From: B1 sp964355075
Lineage (GTDB): Bacteria; Bacteroidota; Bacteroidia; UKL13-3
DNA: 64,000 nucleotides
Direction of reading: 5' to 3'
Assembly (NCBI GenBank): GCA_964355075.1
Contig: CAYHCF010000005.1
Coordinates: forward strand, 67,275 to 131,274
Shown: positions 54,977 to 64,000 of the stretch, in pieces
Numbering within the stretch: position 1 is the first letter of the stretch
How the letters are laid out: every line of letters starts with the position of its first letter
The notes under the pieces: model-generated
What the model was told of the DNA's origin: nothing
What the model saw: the letters and a program-made list of their open reading frames with translations, nothing else
Database searches by the model: none
Made by a program: the position numbers and the translations under genes

Positions 54977-55639
54977 TTAATTTATATCAACCGCAACCCC
55001 AATATGGTCGCTTAGCGTTTTATCATGGTTCCAGCCTTCCATTTTTACTACCTTTTCCTTCATAAATCCATAATTAATGACAATATGGTCAACACAATCC
55101 GGTAAATAACCAGTCATATTGTGGAGGCCGCACCTTTGAAACAAATCCTGCATTGTATTTCTGGCCTCATGACTGGGATACACAAACCCGGAAAGGCTAA
55201 TATTGAAGTCACCGGCAATGCAAAAATTCCTTCCAGCATATAACCTTTCAAAATCCAATAATTGGCCGTTTAAATCCTCTTTGAACCGGGGTCCTCTGCC
55301 TCCGAAAACTCCAATTATGGTTCCGTAAATAGTTAATTTCCCTTTTGGGGTTTCCAAATCAGCACAAATGCTTGTGAATTTGTCAAAAGTTTCGTGGGTT
55401 TTTATTATCGGATATTTGGAAAAAACCGTGACCCTGTATTCTCCTTCTTTATTTTGGACACCATCAAATTCGGTTGGCAAAGGCTCGGTTGATACACGAA
55501 AAAACTTTTTAGGTAAATCAATACTTGAATTGGTTTCAGTTAGAACCACTAAGTCCCCATTAAGCTCATTCAAAATTTTTTGAATTTGAATTGCCTTGGA
55601 TTTTGATGGACGGCCTACATTCCAATTGATGATTTTCAT
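54977..55639 (-). CDS. Endonuclease/exonuclease/phosphatase (EEP) family protein
   Basis: A 220-residue DNase I-like hydrolase. Metal and catalytic residues: INWNVGR (residues 4-10), LTETN with E35, GDFN (143-146), and SDH (210-212). Members cut DNA, RNA or phosphoesters. It is last in the hsd operon, 50 bp after the SIR2-like gene, so an effector role in the same defence unit is plausible but unshown. The fold is complete despite its small size. Confidence 0.85.
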   Translation of the reverse strand: MKIINWNVGRPSKSKAIQIQKILNELNGDLVVLTETNSSIDLPKKFFRVSTEPLPTEFDGVQNKEGEYRVTVFSKYPIIKTHETFDKFTSICADLETPKGKLTIYGTIIGVFGGRGPRFKEDLNGQLLDFERLYAGRNFCIAGDFNISLSGFVYPSHEARNTMQDLFQRCGLHNMTGYLPDCVDHIVINYGFMKEKVVKMEGWNHDKTLSDHIGVAVDIN

Positions 55640-55689
55640 TTTGCAATAATTATTTTCCCCCTAACAAATTTACCTGCCACTCCATTAAT

Positions 55690-56856
55690 TTATGTTAATG
55701 GATGAATTGGGAAATACTTGTTAGGTTTCATAAAAACAATTTCGATATTTGGGTTATCCTTGGAAAATGGTCCCTTTAAGCCCGGCAACATTTCAAGCAA
55801 CCTGCTTTTAATTATTTCTGACTCAAAATCTTGGATAATAATTTGTTCAGGCCAACAATTTTCAAATATTTCCTTGTCAATCTCAGCATTAAAATATGGA
55901 AATGAATACCCGACAATAATTACTACTCTAGCATTTTTTAAAACTTCCTTTGCATTCGCAATAAGATTTTTGTGCCCTAAAAATTTAGGAACATAGCTGG
56001 TTTCCTCTTCCCATGCAAAATTGAAATATTTAAATGCACTTGCATTTATTAATTTGTTTTCAGGAAAAACCTTGGCATAAGCCTCCAAATAAAACCCAAC
56101 AACTTCTTCATTGTCAAAATCCATATAAGTTCTATCATGAGGAGTCATTCCACCACCATGGGACATCTCCATTGTTGTATCGAGAAAGGCATTCCCATTT
56201 AATTTAAAAACTGCAAAGGAATCAATATCATTTAATGTAATGCCTTCAATATCATAACTATTCATATTGGGATGAATATTGTATGCAGTTTTAACCTTAT
56301 TTAGTGATAAATCAACAAAATTTTTGATTGCCTTTTCAATTTGAATATCGTAATTCCAGGTTATAATTTTTATATGACCTTTAAGCAGAATATGGCCATT
56401 TTCCCGATAAGCTAAACTGGCAACAAGGTTATCATACCGTTTATCCAATATGGAATCAAATTTGTTTAATTCATCTTTTACAAATAATTCACGATTAGTT
56501 GGAATTATTAAATTTTGTTCAAAGAAAAAATAGGTAATCAAAGCCCTTTTAAGCCTAAAAAGATCCCTTGATTCTTGGACATAATATTTTTTTGCTAAAG
56601 TATCAATTGACTGATGGTATTCAGATTCTTTGTGTAACCATGCCAGATCTCCAATAATTCCAACTAAGTAATCTTGATTGTTTTTTATTTTTTCTGATAC
56701 TAATGAATATGCTTGTTCATTTAAATGGATCTTTACCAGTTTTTTTAAATGCAAGGTTAAATCTGATAACCGTTCCCTTAAACCATCAACAATCGGTATG
56801 GCTTGAACACTTGCTCCAGCTCCTAAATAATATACAATTTGGTTTTTAGTTTCCAT
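55690..56856 (-). CDS. SIR2-like family protein
   Basis: A 388-residue protein with sirtuin-like Rossmann features: YYLGAGASVQ (residues 9-18), TWNYD (166-170) and VIIVGYSFP (312-320). These are the NAD-binding blocks of SIR2-like proteins, several of which are known NAD-depleting anti-phage effectors. The usual KLHG catalytic-histidine segment reads FKLNGNA (about 217-223), asparagine in place of histidine, so enzyme activity is uncertain. It begins 11 bp after the hsdR stop and must be co-transcribed with the restriction system. Confidence 0.8.
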   Translation of the reverse strand: METKNQIVYYLGAGASVQAIPIVDGLRERLSDLTLHLKKLVKIHLNEQAYSLVSEKIKNNQDYLVGIIGDLAWLHKESEYHQSIDTLAKKYYVQESRDLFRLKRALITYFFFEQNLIIPTNRELFVKDELNKFDSILDKRYDNLVASLAYRENGHILLKGHIKIITWNYDIQIEKAIKNFVDLSLNKVKTAYNIHPNMNSYDIEGITLNDIDSFAVFKLNGNAFLDTTMEMSHGGGMTPHDRTYMDFDNEEVVGFYLEAYAKVFPENKLINASAFKYFNFAWEEETSYVPKFLGHKNLIANAKEVLKNARVVIIVGYSFPYFNAEIDKEIFENCWPEQIIIQDFESEIIKSRLLEMLPGLKGPFSKDNPNIEIVFMKPNKYFPIHPLT

Positions 56857-56867
56857 ATTTAAATATA

Positions 56868-59768
56868 TTACCTCCCAACCATCCCATTAATAAACGTCTC
56901 CACAAAGGCCATGACCTTGCTTAGTATCCTATCCCCTACCTTCTTACGGTCAAGGATGCCGGGTTTGTTTCCATCTATCAGTTCAAGTACTTCATCTCTT
57001 AAAGGTTCCCTTTCGGCAAAGAGGTAGTCTTCTATTATCTTTTCGGTTTTGGCCGGACTGAGGTTTTCGTCTTTTAACAGTTTTTGAAATGCGTTTTGTT
57101 GTTCCTGGCTCCAGAACTTTTCAAAGGCTTCCGGGATTTGGTCTGAATCTTCTATGGCCGGCAGGTTGGCCTGGATAAATTTTTCTATGAGTTCGCGTTT
57201 GCTTCGCAGGTTGGCTTCACTGCCCAATAAACCAAAAATCTCGTTTTCAAATTGGGTAATATCGGTTTGAACCTTTGATTTTAACTTGATCAATAACTGA
57301 ATAATATAAGCCACATTAATCTCATCTCTGTGGATCAGCTCCAGTTCAAAGTCCACATCCTCCAAAATGGATACCTTTTCTTTCTGGTGATTGGTTTTTA
57401 CTTTATCATACAAATCAAGGTACTTGCTTTTATAGTCTTCAAAAAGCTGCTCCGGCATGGCCAGATCCTCCCATTTAAAATCGGCAAAGGCAAAAAGAAT
57501 ATTTTTAATGCGCATTAGTTCCCGGAAGGCTTTGATGAATTCGAGTTCATCATCCTCGGTTACCAAATTATTTATACTGTTTACCGTTGGGGTTATTTTT
57601 AGCAGTTCAATAAATGCCTCATTAAATTTAGCTGCATAATCTTCATAGGGTTTCATAATGATAACCTCTATGGCTTCTTTGTTGCTGAAAAGGGTTATCG
57701 CTTCATCTGTGGCCTTTTTAAGGTTACGGAATACAACTATGTTGCCCTGTGATTTCTGCTCGTTTAAAATTCGGTTAGTTCGCGAATATGCCTGGATCAA
57801 CCCATGGTATTTCAGGTTTTTATCAACATACAAAGTATTGAGTGTTGAACTATCAAACCCGGTTAAAAACATGTTTACCACCAATAGAATATCAACTTTT
57901 CGTTCTTTTACCTTCTTGGAAACATCATTATAATAATTGTAAAACGACTGACCATCACGGGTTGAAAATTTGGTTTCAAACATTTTGTTATAATGCCCAA
58001 TATATTCATCCAGCTTTTCGCGACTGTGGGGATTGATGGAAATTATTTTGCCCTTGGTTTCATACTCACCCATTGGTTCAGCCGCCATATTGAACTGATC
58101 TTCCATCATTCCAATTTCATCATTCAGGAATCCGTTGGCATCTCCATCTTCTTCATTGGCGGTATAACTAAATATGGTGGCAATTTTTAAATTGTGTTCA
58201 CCGGTTTCCTTTTTTCGCTGAAAAATATCATAATATTTAATCAGGGTTTCAATGCTGCTCACACAAAACATAGCCGTAAATTCCCTGTTATAAGTTTTGC
58301 GTCCATGATGTGCCAGAATATACCCTGCAATTTTTTCAAGCCTGGCCGGTGATTCCATTAGTTCTTTGGTATCAATATCTTCTACTTCAATGTCTATGCT
58401 GGTTTCCCGGCCCTCCTTTTGTTTATACCGACCCACATATTCCACCGCAAACTTCAATACATTTTCATCTTTGATGGCATCTGTGATTACATATTTATGC
58501 AGACAATCGCCAAATAATTCTTTGGTAGTTCGTTTGCCCAATTCATTCTTAACCGCATTGTCGGCAAAAATGGGAGTGCCTGTAAAACCAAAGAGCTGAA
58601 TATTGTTGAAAAAGGATTTTATGCGGTTATGGGTTTCGCCAAATTGTGAACGGTGACACTCATCAAAAATAAAAACCAGCCGCTCATTTTGGAGCTTTTC
58701 CATTTTGCTCAGATACTGTTTTTTGCTGATGGCAGTATTCAGTTTTTGAATGGTTGTTACTATTAATTTTGTATCATCTGCAAATTGTTTTACCAATGCC
58801 TGGGTATTATCGGTACCATCTGTGCTGCCTTTGCAAAAACTATTAAACTCTTTATTGGTTTGAAAATCGAGATCTTTGCGGTCAACCACAAACACAACCT
58901 TTTTTACCTGAGGCAGGTTCATTAAAATCTGACTGGCTTTAAAAGAGGTTAAGGTTTTACCCGATCCGGTAGTATGCCAGATATAGCCATTCTTATTGCT
59001 GTTTTTCACCTTGTCAATTAATGCCTCTACTGCATAAAACTGGTAGGGTCTGAGCACCATCAGAATCTTATTGGTTTCGTTGAGCACAATGTATTTGCAA
59101 ATCATTTTACTGATATGGCAAGGCTCTAAAAACTCTGATGTAAAACCATTAAGAATATTACTGAGGCGTTTGTTTTCTTTATCGGTCCAGTAAAAAGTTT
59201 GTTTAAAAGATTGCAGTCTGTTATTTGCATAATACTTTGTATTGACCCCATTGCTGATCACAAATATTTGCAGGTATTGAAACAAGGCATAGTTGGCACC
59301 AAATGAATGACGTTGGTAACGGTTTATCTGGTTAAAGGCTTCTTTCAGTTCAAGTCCCCGGCGTTTTAATTCTATCTGAACCAAAGGCAATCCATTAATT
59401 AGCAAGGTTACATCATATCGGTTTTTGTATAGGCCTTCATTGCTTACCTGATGGGTAACCTGAAACTGGTTCTGGCACCAATGCTCTGTATTAATAAATT
59501 CAAAATACAGGTTATCCCCGTTTTCCTTTATTATATGCTGCCTTTCGCGCAGGGTTCTGGCCTTTTCAAATACTGAACCCTTGCTTAAAATATTCAGAAC
59601 CTTTTCAAAATCCTTATTGCTAAACTGAATCTGGTTATGCTTTTCCAATTGCTGTTTCAGGTTGGTAATTAATTCCTTTTCATCTTTAATAAGCACCAAA
59701 CCATACCCCAATTTTTGAAGTTGAGTAACCAATTGTTCTTCGAGGATTTGTTCAGGTTGCTTAGCCAT
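56868..59768 (-). CDS. hsdR: Type I restriction endonuclease, R subunit
   Basis: A 966-residue subunit that cuts DNA after ATP-driven translocation. The nuclease domain shows D119 and E133-x-K135 (in VQIELKRRG). The SF2 motor has RPYQFYAVEA, HTTGSGKT (265-272), DECH (369-372) and FGFTGTP. The C-terminal helical region is complete. The ATG at 59768 overlaps the hsdS stop by one base (TAATG); a longer frame upstream lies inside hsdS and is rejected. Confidence 0.96.
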   Translation of the reverse strand: MAKQPEQILEEQLVTQLQKLGYGLVLIKDEKELITNLKQQLEKHNQIQFSNKDFEKVLNILSKGSVFEKARTLRERQHIIKENGDNLYFEFINTEHWCQNQFQVTHQVSNEGLYKNRYDVTLLINGLPLVQIELKRRGLELKEAFNQINRYQRHSFGANYALFQYLQIFVISNGVNTKYYANNRLQSFKQTFYWTDKENKRLSNILNGFTSEFLEPCHISKMICKYIVLNETNKILMVLRPYQFYAVEALIDKVKNSNKNGYIWHTTGSGKTLTSFKASQILMNLPQVKKVVFVVDRKDLDFQTNKEFNSFCKGSTDGTDNTQALVKQFADDTKLIVTTIQKLNTAISKKQYLSKMEKLQNERLVFIFDECHRSQFGETHNRIKSFFNNIQLFGFTGTPIFADNAVKNELGKRTTKELFGDCLHKYVITDAIKDENVLKFAVEYVGRYKQKEGRETSIDIEVEDIDTKELMESPARLEKIAGYILAHHGRKTYNREFTAMFCVSSIETLIKYYDIFQRKKETGEHNLKIATIFSYTANEEDGDANGFLNDEIGMMEDQFNMAAEPMGEYETKGKIISINPHSREKLDEYIGHYNKMFETKFSTRDGQSFYNYYNDVSKKVKERKVDILLVVNMFLTGFDSSTLNTLYVDKNLKYHGLIQAYSRTNRILNEQKSQGNIVVFRNLKKATDEAITLFSNKEAIEVIIMKPYEDYAAKFNEAFIELLKITPTVNSINNLVTEDDELEFIKAFRELMRIKNILFAFADFKWEDLAMPEQLFEDYKSKYLDLYDKVKTNHQKEKVSILEDVDFELELIHRDEINVAYIIQLLIKLKSKVQTDITQFENEIFGLLGSEANLRSKRELIEKFIQANLPAIEDSDQIPEAFEKFWSQEQQNAFQKLLKDENLSPAKTEKIIEDYLFAEREPLRDEVLELIDGNKPGILDRKKVGDRILSKVMAFVETFINGMVGR

Positions 59769-61012
59769 TAAATAAACATTTTTTGTAATAATCCTTTTTT
59801 GTATTGCTCCGTTTTTTCTATTTGAACGCTGCATTTCTTGATCTTTTCAACAATGGGTGAGAGGAAATTGGCTATTTTGGTTTGTTCTTGAAGGCAAGGA
59901 AAGAAAACCAAACATTCACCAATCTCGCCGAGATTTATTTTTTTAGGAAAAGCAACATGTATTGTTCTTTTATGTAATTCAGATTGAAAAAAGGTTGAGT
60001 TAATAACATGAAAAATAAATTCATTATTACTATTTTTTGATTTTTTTATTAATGCTAAACTTACATAAAATGATGCATTAACATCCCAATCTATATATTT
60101 AGGTGTTCCAATATCACCTATTCTTGTCATAAGAATATCACCCTTTTCTAATTTTACTCTTTTATTTTCCTTTTCAAATATATCCGTCGAAATATATTTG
60201 GTTTCAGAAAAATTATTTGAAGTTACATGTTCAACACTATAAAAGGGGATACCTTGTTCTTTATAATCTGGGGTTTGATGTGTACCATCAAAAATATTAC
60301 AGACCTCCCCCAACTTCTTCTTTTCCCACTTTGGAAATGCATTCCCATCCTTATCTTTAAACCTCAATTCCTGCGAAAATATTTTTTGCATCAAGCCCTT
60401 TTTGTATTGCTCTAAAAGGGTTTTCTTTTGTTTGAGTGCTTGCAGTTTTTCATCTATTGCAGTAAGGAAGGATGCGATTTTTTGTTGTTCTGGGAGGGAT
60501 GGGAGAAGGATTTCAACGGTCGCAATATCCTCTTGCCCAATGGTTGTCATTGTTGTTGTTTTACCTCTTTCTATAAATTGTATTCGAGCATTTGAGGTTG
60601 CAAAATTGTAATACAAAAAAATAGGTGAACACTTTTCTTTTTTTGGTCTTAGTCTAATCAGATGTCCATCAAAAGTTAGATCCTCAGAATCATTAAGGTT
60701 CACATTGGAATAGGCGATTCCTTCTTTCACAAGTGAAGATCTTGTGAAAAATATATCTCCAAACTCCACTCTGTTTTTTAAAAATTCTTTTTTGTCAATA
60801 GCAACCCTTGTAAGATTATTAACATTAATGGTTCCATCAACATACATATCTTTTACGTTGATTATTCTATAACCACTGCCTACTTTTTTGGGGTCATTAA
60901 AAGCTCCATTACTGAAGCCATTTTCAGATAAGTCAATAAGTGGTTTCTTTTCCCATTTGCTTATAAACTCCGGAAACCGCAACTCGGGAATATTTTTATT
61001 TTGTGCTGTCAT
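59768..61012 (-). CDS. hsdS: Type I restriction system specificity subunit
   Basis: A 414-residue subunit with two target-recognition domains, each followed by a coiled spacer: LPEQQKIASFLTAIDEKLQA with EQYKKGLMQKIF in the centre and LQEQTKIANFLSPIVEKIKK with EQYKKGLLQKMF at the end. The two near-identical spacer segments confirm a full two-half S subunit. The DNA sequence recognised cannot be predicted. Overlaps the preceding BRO gene by 17 bp. Confidence 0.95.
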   Translation of the reverse strand: MTAQNKNIPELRFPEFISKWEKKPLIDLSENGFSNGAFNDPKKVGSGYRIINVKDMYVDGTINVNNLTRVAIDKKEFLKNRVEFGDIFFTRSSLVKEGIAYSNVNLNDSEDLTFDGHLIRLRPKKEKCSPIFLYYNFATSNARIQFIERGKTTTMTTIGQEDIATVEILLPSLPEQQKIASFLTAIDEKLQALKQKKTLLEQYKKGLMQKIFSQELRFKDKDGNAFPKWEKKKLGEVCNIFDGTHQTPDYKEQGIPFYSVEHVTSNNFSETKYISTDIFEKENKRVKLEKGDILMTRIGDIGTPKYIDWDVNASFYVSLALIKKSKNSNNEFIFHVINSTFFQSELHKRTIHVAFPKKINLGEIGECLVFFPCLQEQTKIANFLSPIVEKIKKCSVQIEKTEQYKKGLLQKMFI

Positions 61013-61841
61013 CCTTACCTTTTTTTAATTGCAATGTGGATTTGGCATTCAATGAAGTAACCACTTTTTTACCGGTTCTGGCTTCCAATTCTTTTCTGGC
61101 AACATTGGCTACATTGCCTCCTTGCCGGGCTACCTTTTTATTTTCTTCAAAAGTTTCAGGGTTTACTACTTGTGAAATATCTTTGGTGGAAGCCTCTGCA
61201 AGCATGTTCAAAATCAACTCGGTATTGGTCATATTGTCTCTCAAGTTTTCCTTTTTCAAACCCTTTAAAATTTTATATTCTTTGGTGGTTTTATCCGACC
61301 ATGCTTTTGTGATAATATCGGTAAGTGTTGCAAAATGTTCACCCTCTTTTAAACCTCTATTTTTCCATTCATTGGTAAGCTCTTTGCGGATTTCAATACT
61401 TTTCAAACGTTGGTTAATCCAGTTTTCCGAATAACCCAATTGCAGGTATTGCGCCAATGCCCGGTCAATGCTAAGTTCAGGGTCCTGCATCTCATCTAAC
61501 CTTTCAGCCGCTATTTGCGCCAGCCACAATTTAAAAGGTTCAGCCTTGGGTGAAGGAATGGATTGGATCAGCCTGAACAATTGTTCGGTGTCAGCTACAT
61601 CGGTCATTCGCATTTTGCCATCCGGAGCCATCATTTTCAACCCGTGACAATTCGTCACGGTTTCATTTCCTTCTTCTTTTAGCCTTTGTTTTAGCTTTCT
61701 CCAATATGCTGTTGGGTTAATACTATCGGTTAAAATAGTAATGACATCAACAATAGATACATACCATTTCTCATGTTCAATATCCCATAAAGTCCTGACT
61801 TGTTTATCCTCAAATACTTTTATTGCTTCTTTCTTTTTCAT
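60996..61841 (-). CDS. BRO-N / DinD-like protein within the hsd operon
   Basis: A 281-residue protein. The N-terminal 110 residues are a BRO-family domain (VRTLWDIEHEKWYVSIVDVI, then YWRKLKQRLKEEG) of the phage antirepressor type, continuing into the DinD-like PKAEPFKLWLAQIAAERLDE helical region. Such genes recur between hsdM and hsdS in Bacteroidota; the role is not known, perhaps DNA binding or damage response. It follows hsdM after 12 bp and overlaps hsdS. Confidence 0.85.
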   Translation of the reverse strand: MKKKEAIKVFEDKQVRTLWDIEHEKWYVSIVDVITILTDSINPTAYWRKLKQRLKEEGNETVTNCHGLKMMAPDGKMRMTDVADTEQLFRLIQSIPSPKAEPFKLWLAQIAAERLDEMQDPELSIDRALAQYLQLGYSENWINQRLKSIEIRKELTNEWKNRGLKEGEHFATLTDIITKAWSDKTTKEYKILKGLKKENLRDNMTNTELILNMLAEASTKDISQVVNPETFEENKKVARQGGNVANVARKELEARTGKKVVTSLNAKSTLQLKKGKDDSTK

Positions 61842-61853
61842 GGCAATTAATTA

Positions 61854-63491
61854 TTAAAATGGGGTTGCAATCCCTAATTCCTTACAAAATGCGGCAATGG
61901 TTTTATCCGTTTCAGCCATGCTTTTATCAAGTGCTTTAATTTCTGCGGCAATGGCATTTATATCTATACTATCTTCGGCTTCAAAGGTGTCCACATAGCG
62001 TGGAATATTTAGGTTATAATCGTTATCGGCAATTTCTTTCAGGGAACTAAGTTTGCTGTATTTGGCTTCTTCTCTGCGTTTGCGAAAAGTCTCAATAATT
62101 TTATTGATATCTTCTGTTCGCAGCATGTTTTGAGTCTTTACTTTTTCATAATGCTGGCTGGCATCAATAAATAAAAGATCTTCGGGGTTCTCCCTGCATT
62201 TTTTAAATACCAGAATACAGGTCGGGATGCTGGTTCCATAAAAGATATTGGCAGGCAAACCAATTACGGCATCCAGATAATTGCGGTCCTCAATCAAATA
62301 CCTGCGGATATGCTGTTCGGCTCCCCCTCTAAACAACACCCCATGCGGCAGAACAATCGCCATGGTTCCATTTTCGGCCAAATGATGAATCATATGCTGA
62401 ACAAAGGCAAAATCCGCCTTGCTGCCGGGCGCCAGTCTTCCATATTGGCTAAACCTGTCATCGCTTGTAAACAATGGATTGGCACTCCATTGGGCCGAAA
62501 AGGGAGGATTGGCAACAATGGCTTCAAAGGTCATGCTCTGGTGTTGGGGATGCTCAAGTGTATCTTCCTGCTTAATATCAAATTTGCGGTAATGAACCCC
62601 ATGCAAAATCATATTCATGCGGCACAGGTTATAGGTAGTGCGGTTGAGTTCCTGTCCGTAAAAATTATTGATCTCTTCCACCTCCCTTGCAATACGCAAC
62701 AACAATGAACCTGAACCACAGGTTGGATCATACACCGATTTTAATTTACTCTTTCCGGTAGTAACAATTTTGGCAAGAACCGTACTTACTTCCTGAGGCG
62801 TATAAAACTCACCGGCTTTTTTACCGGCCCCGCTTGCAAACTGCCCGATAAGGTATTCATAGGCATCGCCCAAAACATCGGCACCGGTATCTTTCAGGTT
62901 AAAATCAATCTTGTCCAAATGCGAAAGCACCCTGGCAATAATATCATTCCGGGCTTCCGGAGTTTTGCCCAGCTTGGTACTATTCAAATCCATATCCTCA
63001 AAGAGGTTATCAAAATCCTCCTCACTTTCGGTACCCATTGTACTCAGTTGGATATTGGTAAGGATGCGTTGGAGATCTTCAAGTATAAAATTACTGGCAT
63101 GTTCCGACTCAACCGCCATACTTGAACTTTCACCGGTAGTATAATTTGCAGAACCAGCCAAGGCTACTGAGTTACCCGACGACCCACGCTTGGCCACTTC
63201 ACTAAATAATTCAGAAGGTTTTAAAAAATAACCCAGCTTTTCAAGTGATTCCTCCCGGATGGCCTCAATGTATTCCTTACCCTGTTTGGTATTTTCCTTA
63301 ATGGATTTGTATGTAATGCCATCCGTTTTAAGAATAACGTTGGCATAAATCTCCATTTTTTCGGCCAGGTATTTATAAAAAATAAAACCCAGAATATAAT
63401 CCCGGAATTCGTCGGCATTCATTTTGCCCCTGAGGGTATTGGCAATATTCCAGAGCTGCTGCTCCAGTTGTTTCTTTTGGTCTTCGCTCAT
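61854..63491 (-). CDS. hsdM: Type I restriction system methyltransferase subunit
   Basis: A 545-residue N6-adenine methyltransferase. N-terminal helical domain, then AdoMet motif DPTCGSGS (255-262) and catalytic NPPF (328-331). A serine/alanine/glycine-rich stretch near residues 103-130 (SSGNSVALAGSANYTTG) looks like an insertion relative to the usual HsdM. It is the first gene of a six-gene operon hsdM-BRO-hsdS-hsdR-SIR2-EEP on the minus strand. Confidence 0.96.
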   Translation of the reverse strand: MSEDQKKQLEQQLWNIANTLRGKMNADEFRDYILGFIFYKYLAEKMEIYANVILKTDGITYKSIKENTKQGKEYIEAIREESLEKLGYFLKPSELFSEVAKRGSSGNSVALAGSANYTTGESSSMAVESEHASNFILEDLQRILTNIQLSTMGTESEEDFDNLFEDMDLNSTKLGKTPEARNDIIARVLSHLDKIDFNLKDTGADVLGDAYEYLIGQFASGAGKKAGEFYTPQEVSTVLAKIVTTGKSKLKSVYDPTCGSGSLLLRIAREVEEINNFYGQELNRTTYNLCRMNMILHGVHYRKFDIKQEDTLEHPQHQSMTFEAIVANPPFSAQWSANPLFTSDDRFSQYGRLAPGSKADFAFVQHMIHHLAENGTMAIVLPHGVLFRGGAEQHIRRYLIEDRNYLDAVIGLPANIFYGTSIPTCILVFKKCRENPEDLLFIDASQHYEKVKTQNMLRTEDINKIIETFRKRREEAKYSKLSSLKEIADNDYNLNIPRYVDTFEAEDSIDINAIAAEIKALDKSMAETDKTIAAFCKELGIATPF

Positions 63492-63817
63492 GTATCTCCG
63501 GTAAAATTATGTACTTTTCAAACTTAGGGGATTGGAGGGAGATTTGGGAGTGGAATTTTTTGGGGGGGGGATTTAATTTTTATACTTTCCATGACAAGGA
63601 TCATAATTATTTCAGGATAGTTATATCCTGAGATTTGATTTTGAAGATTTGTTTGAAAAATACTCGAAAATTTGGTTACCAGTTATGAAAAAAATAGATT
63701 TGTTTTGGAATTGGGATTTTCAAGACTATTTATCATATTTGTAAAAAACAAGCTTTGTTGGTATTTCAATCCTTCCTTAAACCCTTTTGATTCTATTATT
63801 AATGAAAGACAAATTAA
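63492..63817. promoter_or_regulatory. Divergent promoter region with G9 tract
   Basis: The minus strand has TAAGTTTG (63519-63526), an exact TAnnTTTG, 27 bp from the hsdM start. Upstream of it, on the plus strand, lie G runs at 63527, 63537 and 63546, and a G9 tract at 63562-63570. No -33 TTG lies at the usual distance. The rest of the 326-bp space shows nothing else. Confidence 0.5.
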
Positions 63818-64000
63818 ATGATTAGCGACAAATACGAAATTGGAAGACAAACCCTTGAAGAATTAATTCAAGATTTTAAGGAAATTGATAAAGAAAAGTT
63901 TAATGAAGCAGACACAAGATTTCGTTTCATAGATAAAATATTATGTGAGTGTTTAAATTGGGAGCCAAAAGACATCAATAATGAAGAAGTAAAAGACAAT
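63818..64000 (+). CDS. 5' part of an unidentified gene, runs off the window
   Basis: An ATG at 63818 opens a frame with no stop up to the right edge, 61 codons. The residues EADTRFRFIDKILCECLNW recall the start of type I restriction-like nuclease or ATP-binding proteins of defence islands, a helical lead-in before a PD-(D/E)XK nuclease. This is only an impression; the rest is needed. It is divergent from hsdM. Confidence 0.5.
   Translation, partial: MISDKYEIGRQTLEELIQDFKEIDKEKFNEADTRFRFIDKILCECLNWEPKDINNEEVKDN

Noticed and set aside
59769..59834. Longer N-terminus of HsdR
   Set aside because: The extra 22 residues lie inside hsdS and the ATG at 59768 gives the normal TAATG overlap.
59789..60412. 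TTTTGTATTG matches as the right-hand copy of the mnmE attachment site
   Set aside because: They encode the repeated EQYKKG spacer of HsdS and do not extend to the rest of the mnmE end.

Overview
The window looks like chromosomal DNA of a member of the Bacteroidota (Flavobacteriia, Sphingobacteriia or Chitinophagia type). Evidence seen directly: AT-rich DNA, three proteins or fragments with type IX secretion (T9SS) C-terminal sorting tails, TAnnTTTG-type -7 boxes, a sufBCDSE-sufT cluster, a large etfB, etfA and long acyl-CoA dehydrogenase set, DUF4143 ATPases, and a TonB-like protein next to folC. I cannot place it to genus.

Bases 1-12.9 kb are ordinary: the end of a secreted M36 protease, a chromate transporter, small envelope proteins, folC, an exported conserved protein, an MFS permease, an electron-transfer flavoprotein/acyl-CoA dehydrogenase operon and a CBS protein. 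Bases 13.1-15.3 kb are a gene graveyard: one intact DUF4143 ATPase lies between remnants of another such ATPase that share a 174-bp direct repeat, plus a headless T9SS tail. Bases 15.4-44.3 kb are again core genes: pepT, the minus-strand suf operon for Fe-S assembly, a LamG/T9SS adhesin-like protein, a hydrolase, an M23 peptidase, ribF, a small heat-shock protein, argS, an aminotransferase, a sugar-kinase-like ATPase, a DUF2079 membrane protein, tamB, tsaD and mnmE. Several intergenic spaces hold short repeats.

From the mnmE 3' end (44,312) onward the content is accessory. First comes a compact integrated element: five 10-bp iterons, a zinc-ribbon/helix-turn-helix protein, a tyrosine-recombinase-like protein lacking the usual first catalytic arginine, an unknown protein, a second helix-turn-helix protein, a small unknown, and an 1114-residue primase/helicase followed by an origin-like AT-rich segment with repeated CCTACA and inverted TGTAGG. 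The primase is followed by about 2.2 kb of non-coding repeats: a GC-rich 13-bp repeat, then about 17 degenerate copies of a unit of about 120 bp, most with a palindrome followed by TATCGTTTTT. The palindrome sequence varies between copies while most copies keep complementary arms. This array is the most unusual object in the window.

Beyond the array lie a 188-residue unknown gene with a long interrupted hairpin 34 bp upstream of its start, then a tight minus-strand defence operon: hsdM, a BRO-N protein, hsdS, hsdR, a SIR2-like protein and an endonuclease/exonuclease/phosphatase-family protein. A G9 tract lies near the likely operon promoter. A divergent gene begins at 63,818 and runs out of the window.
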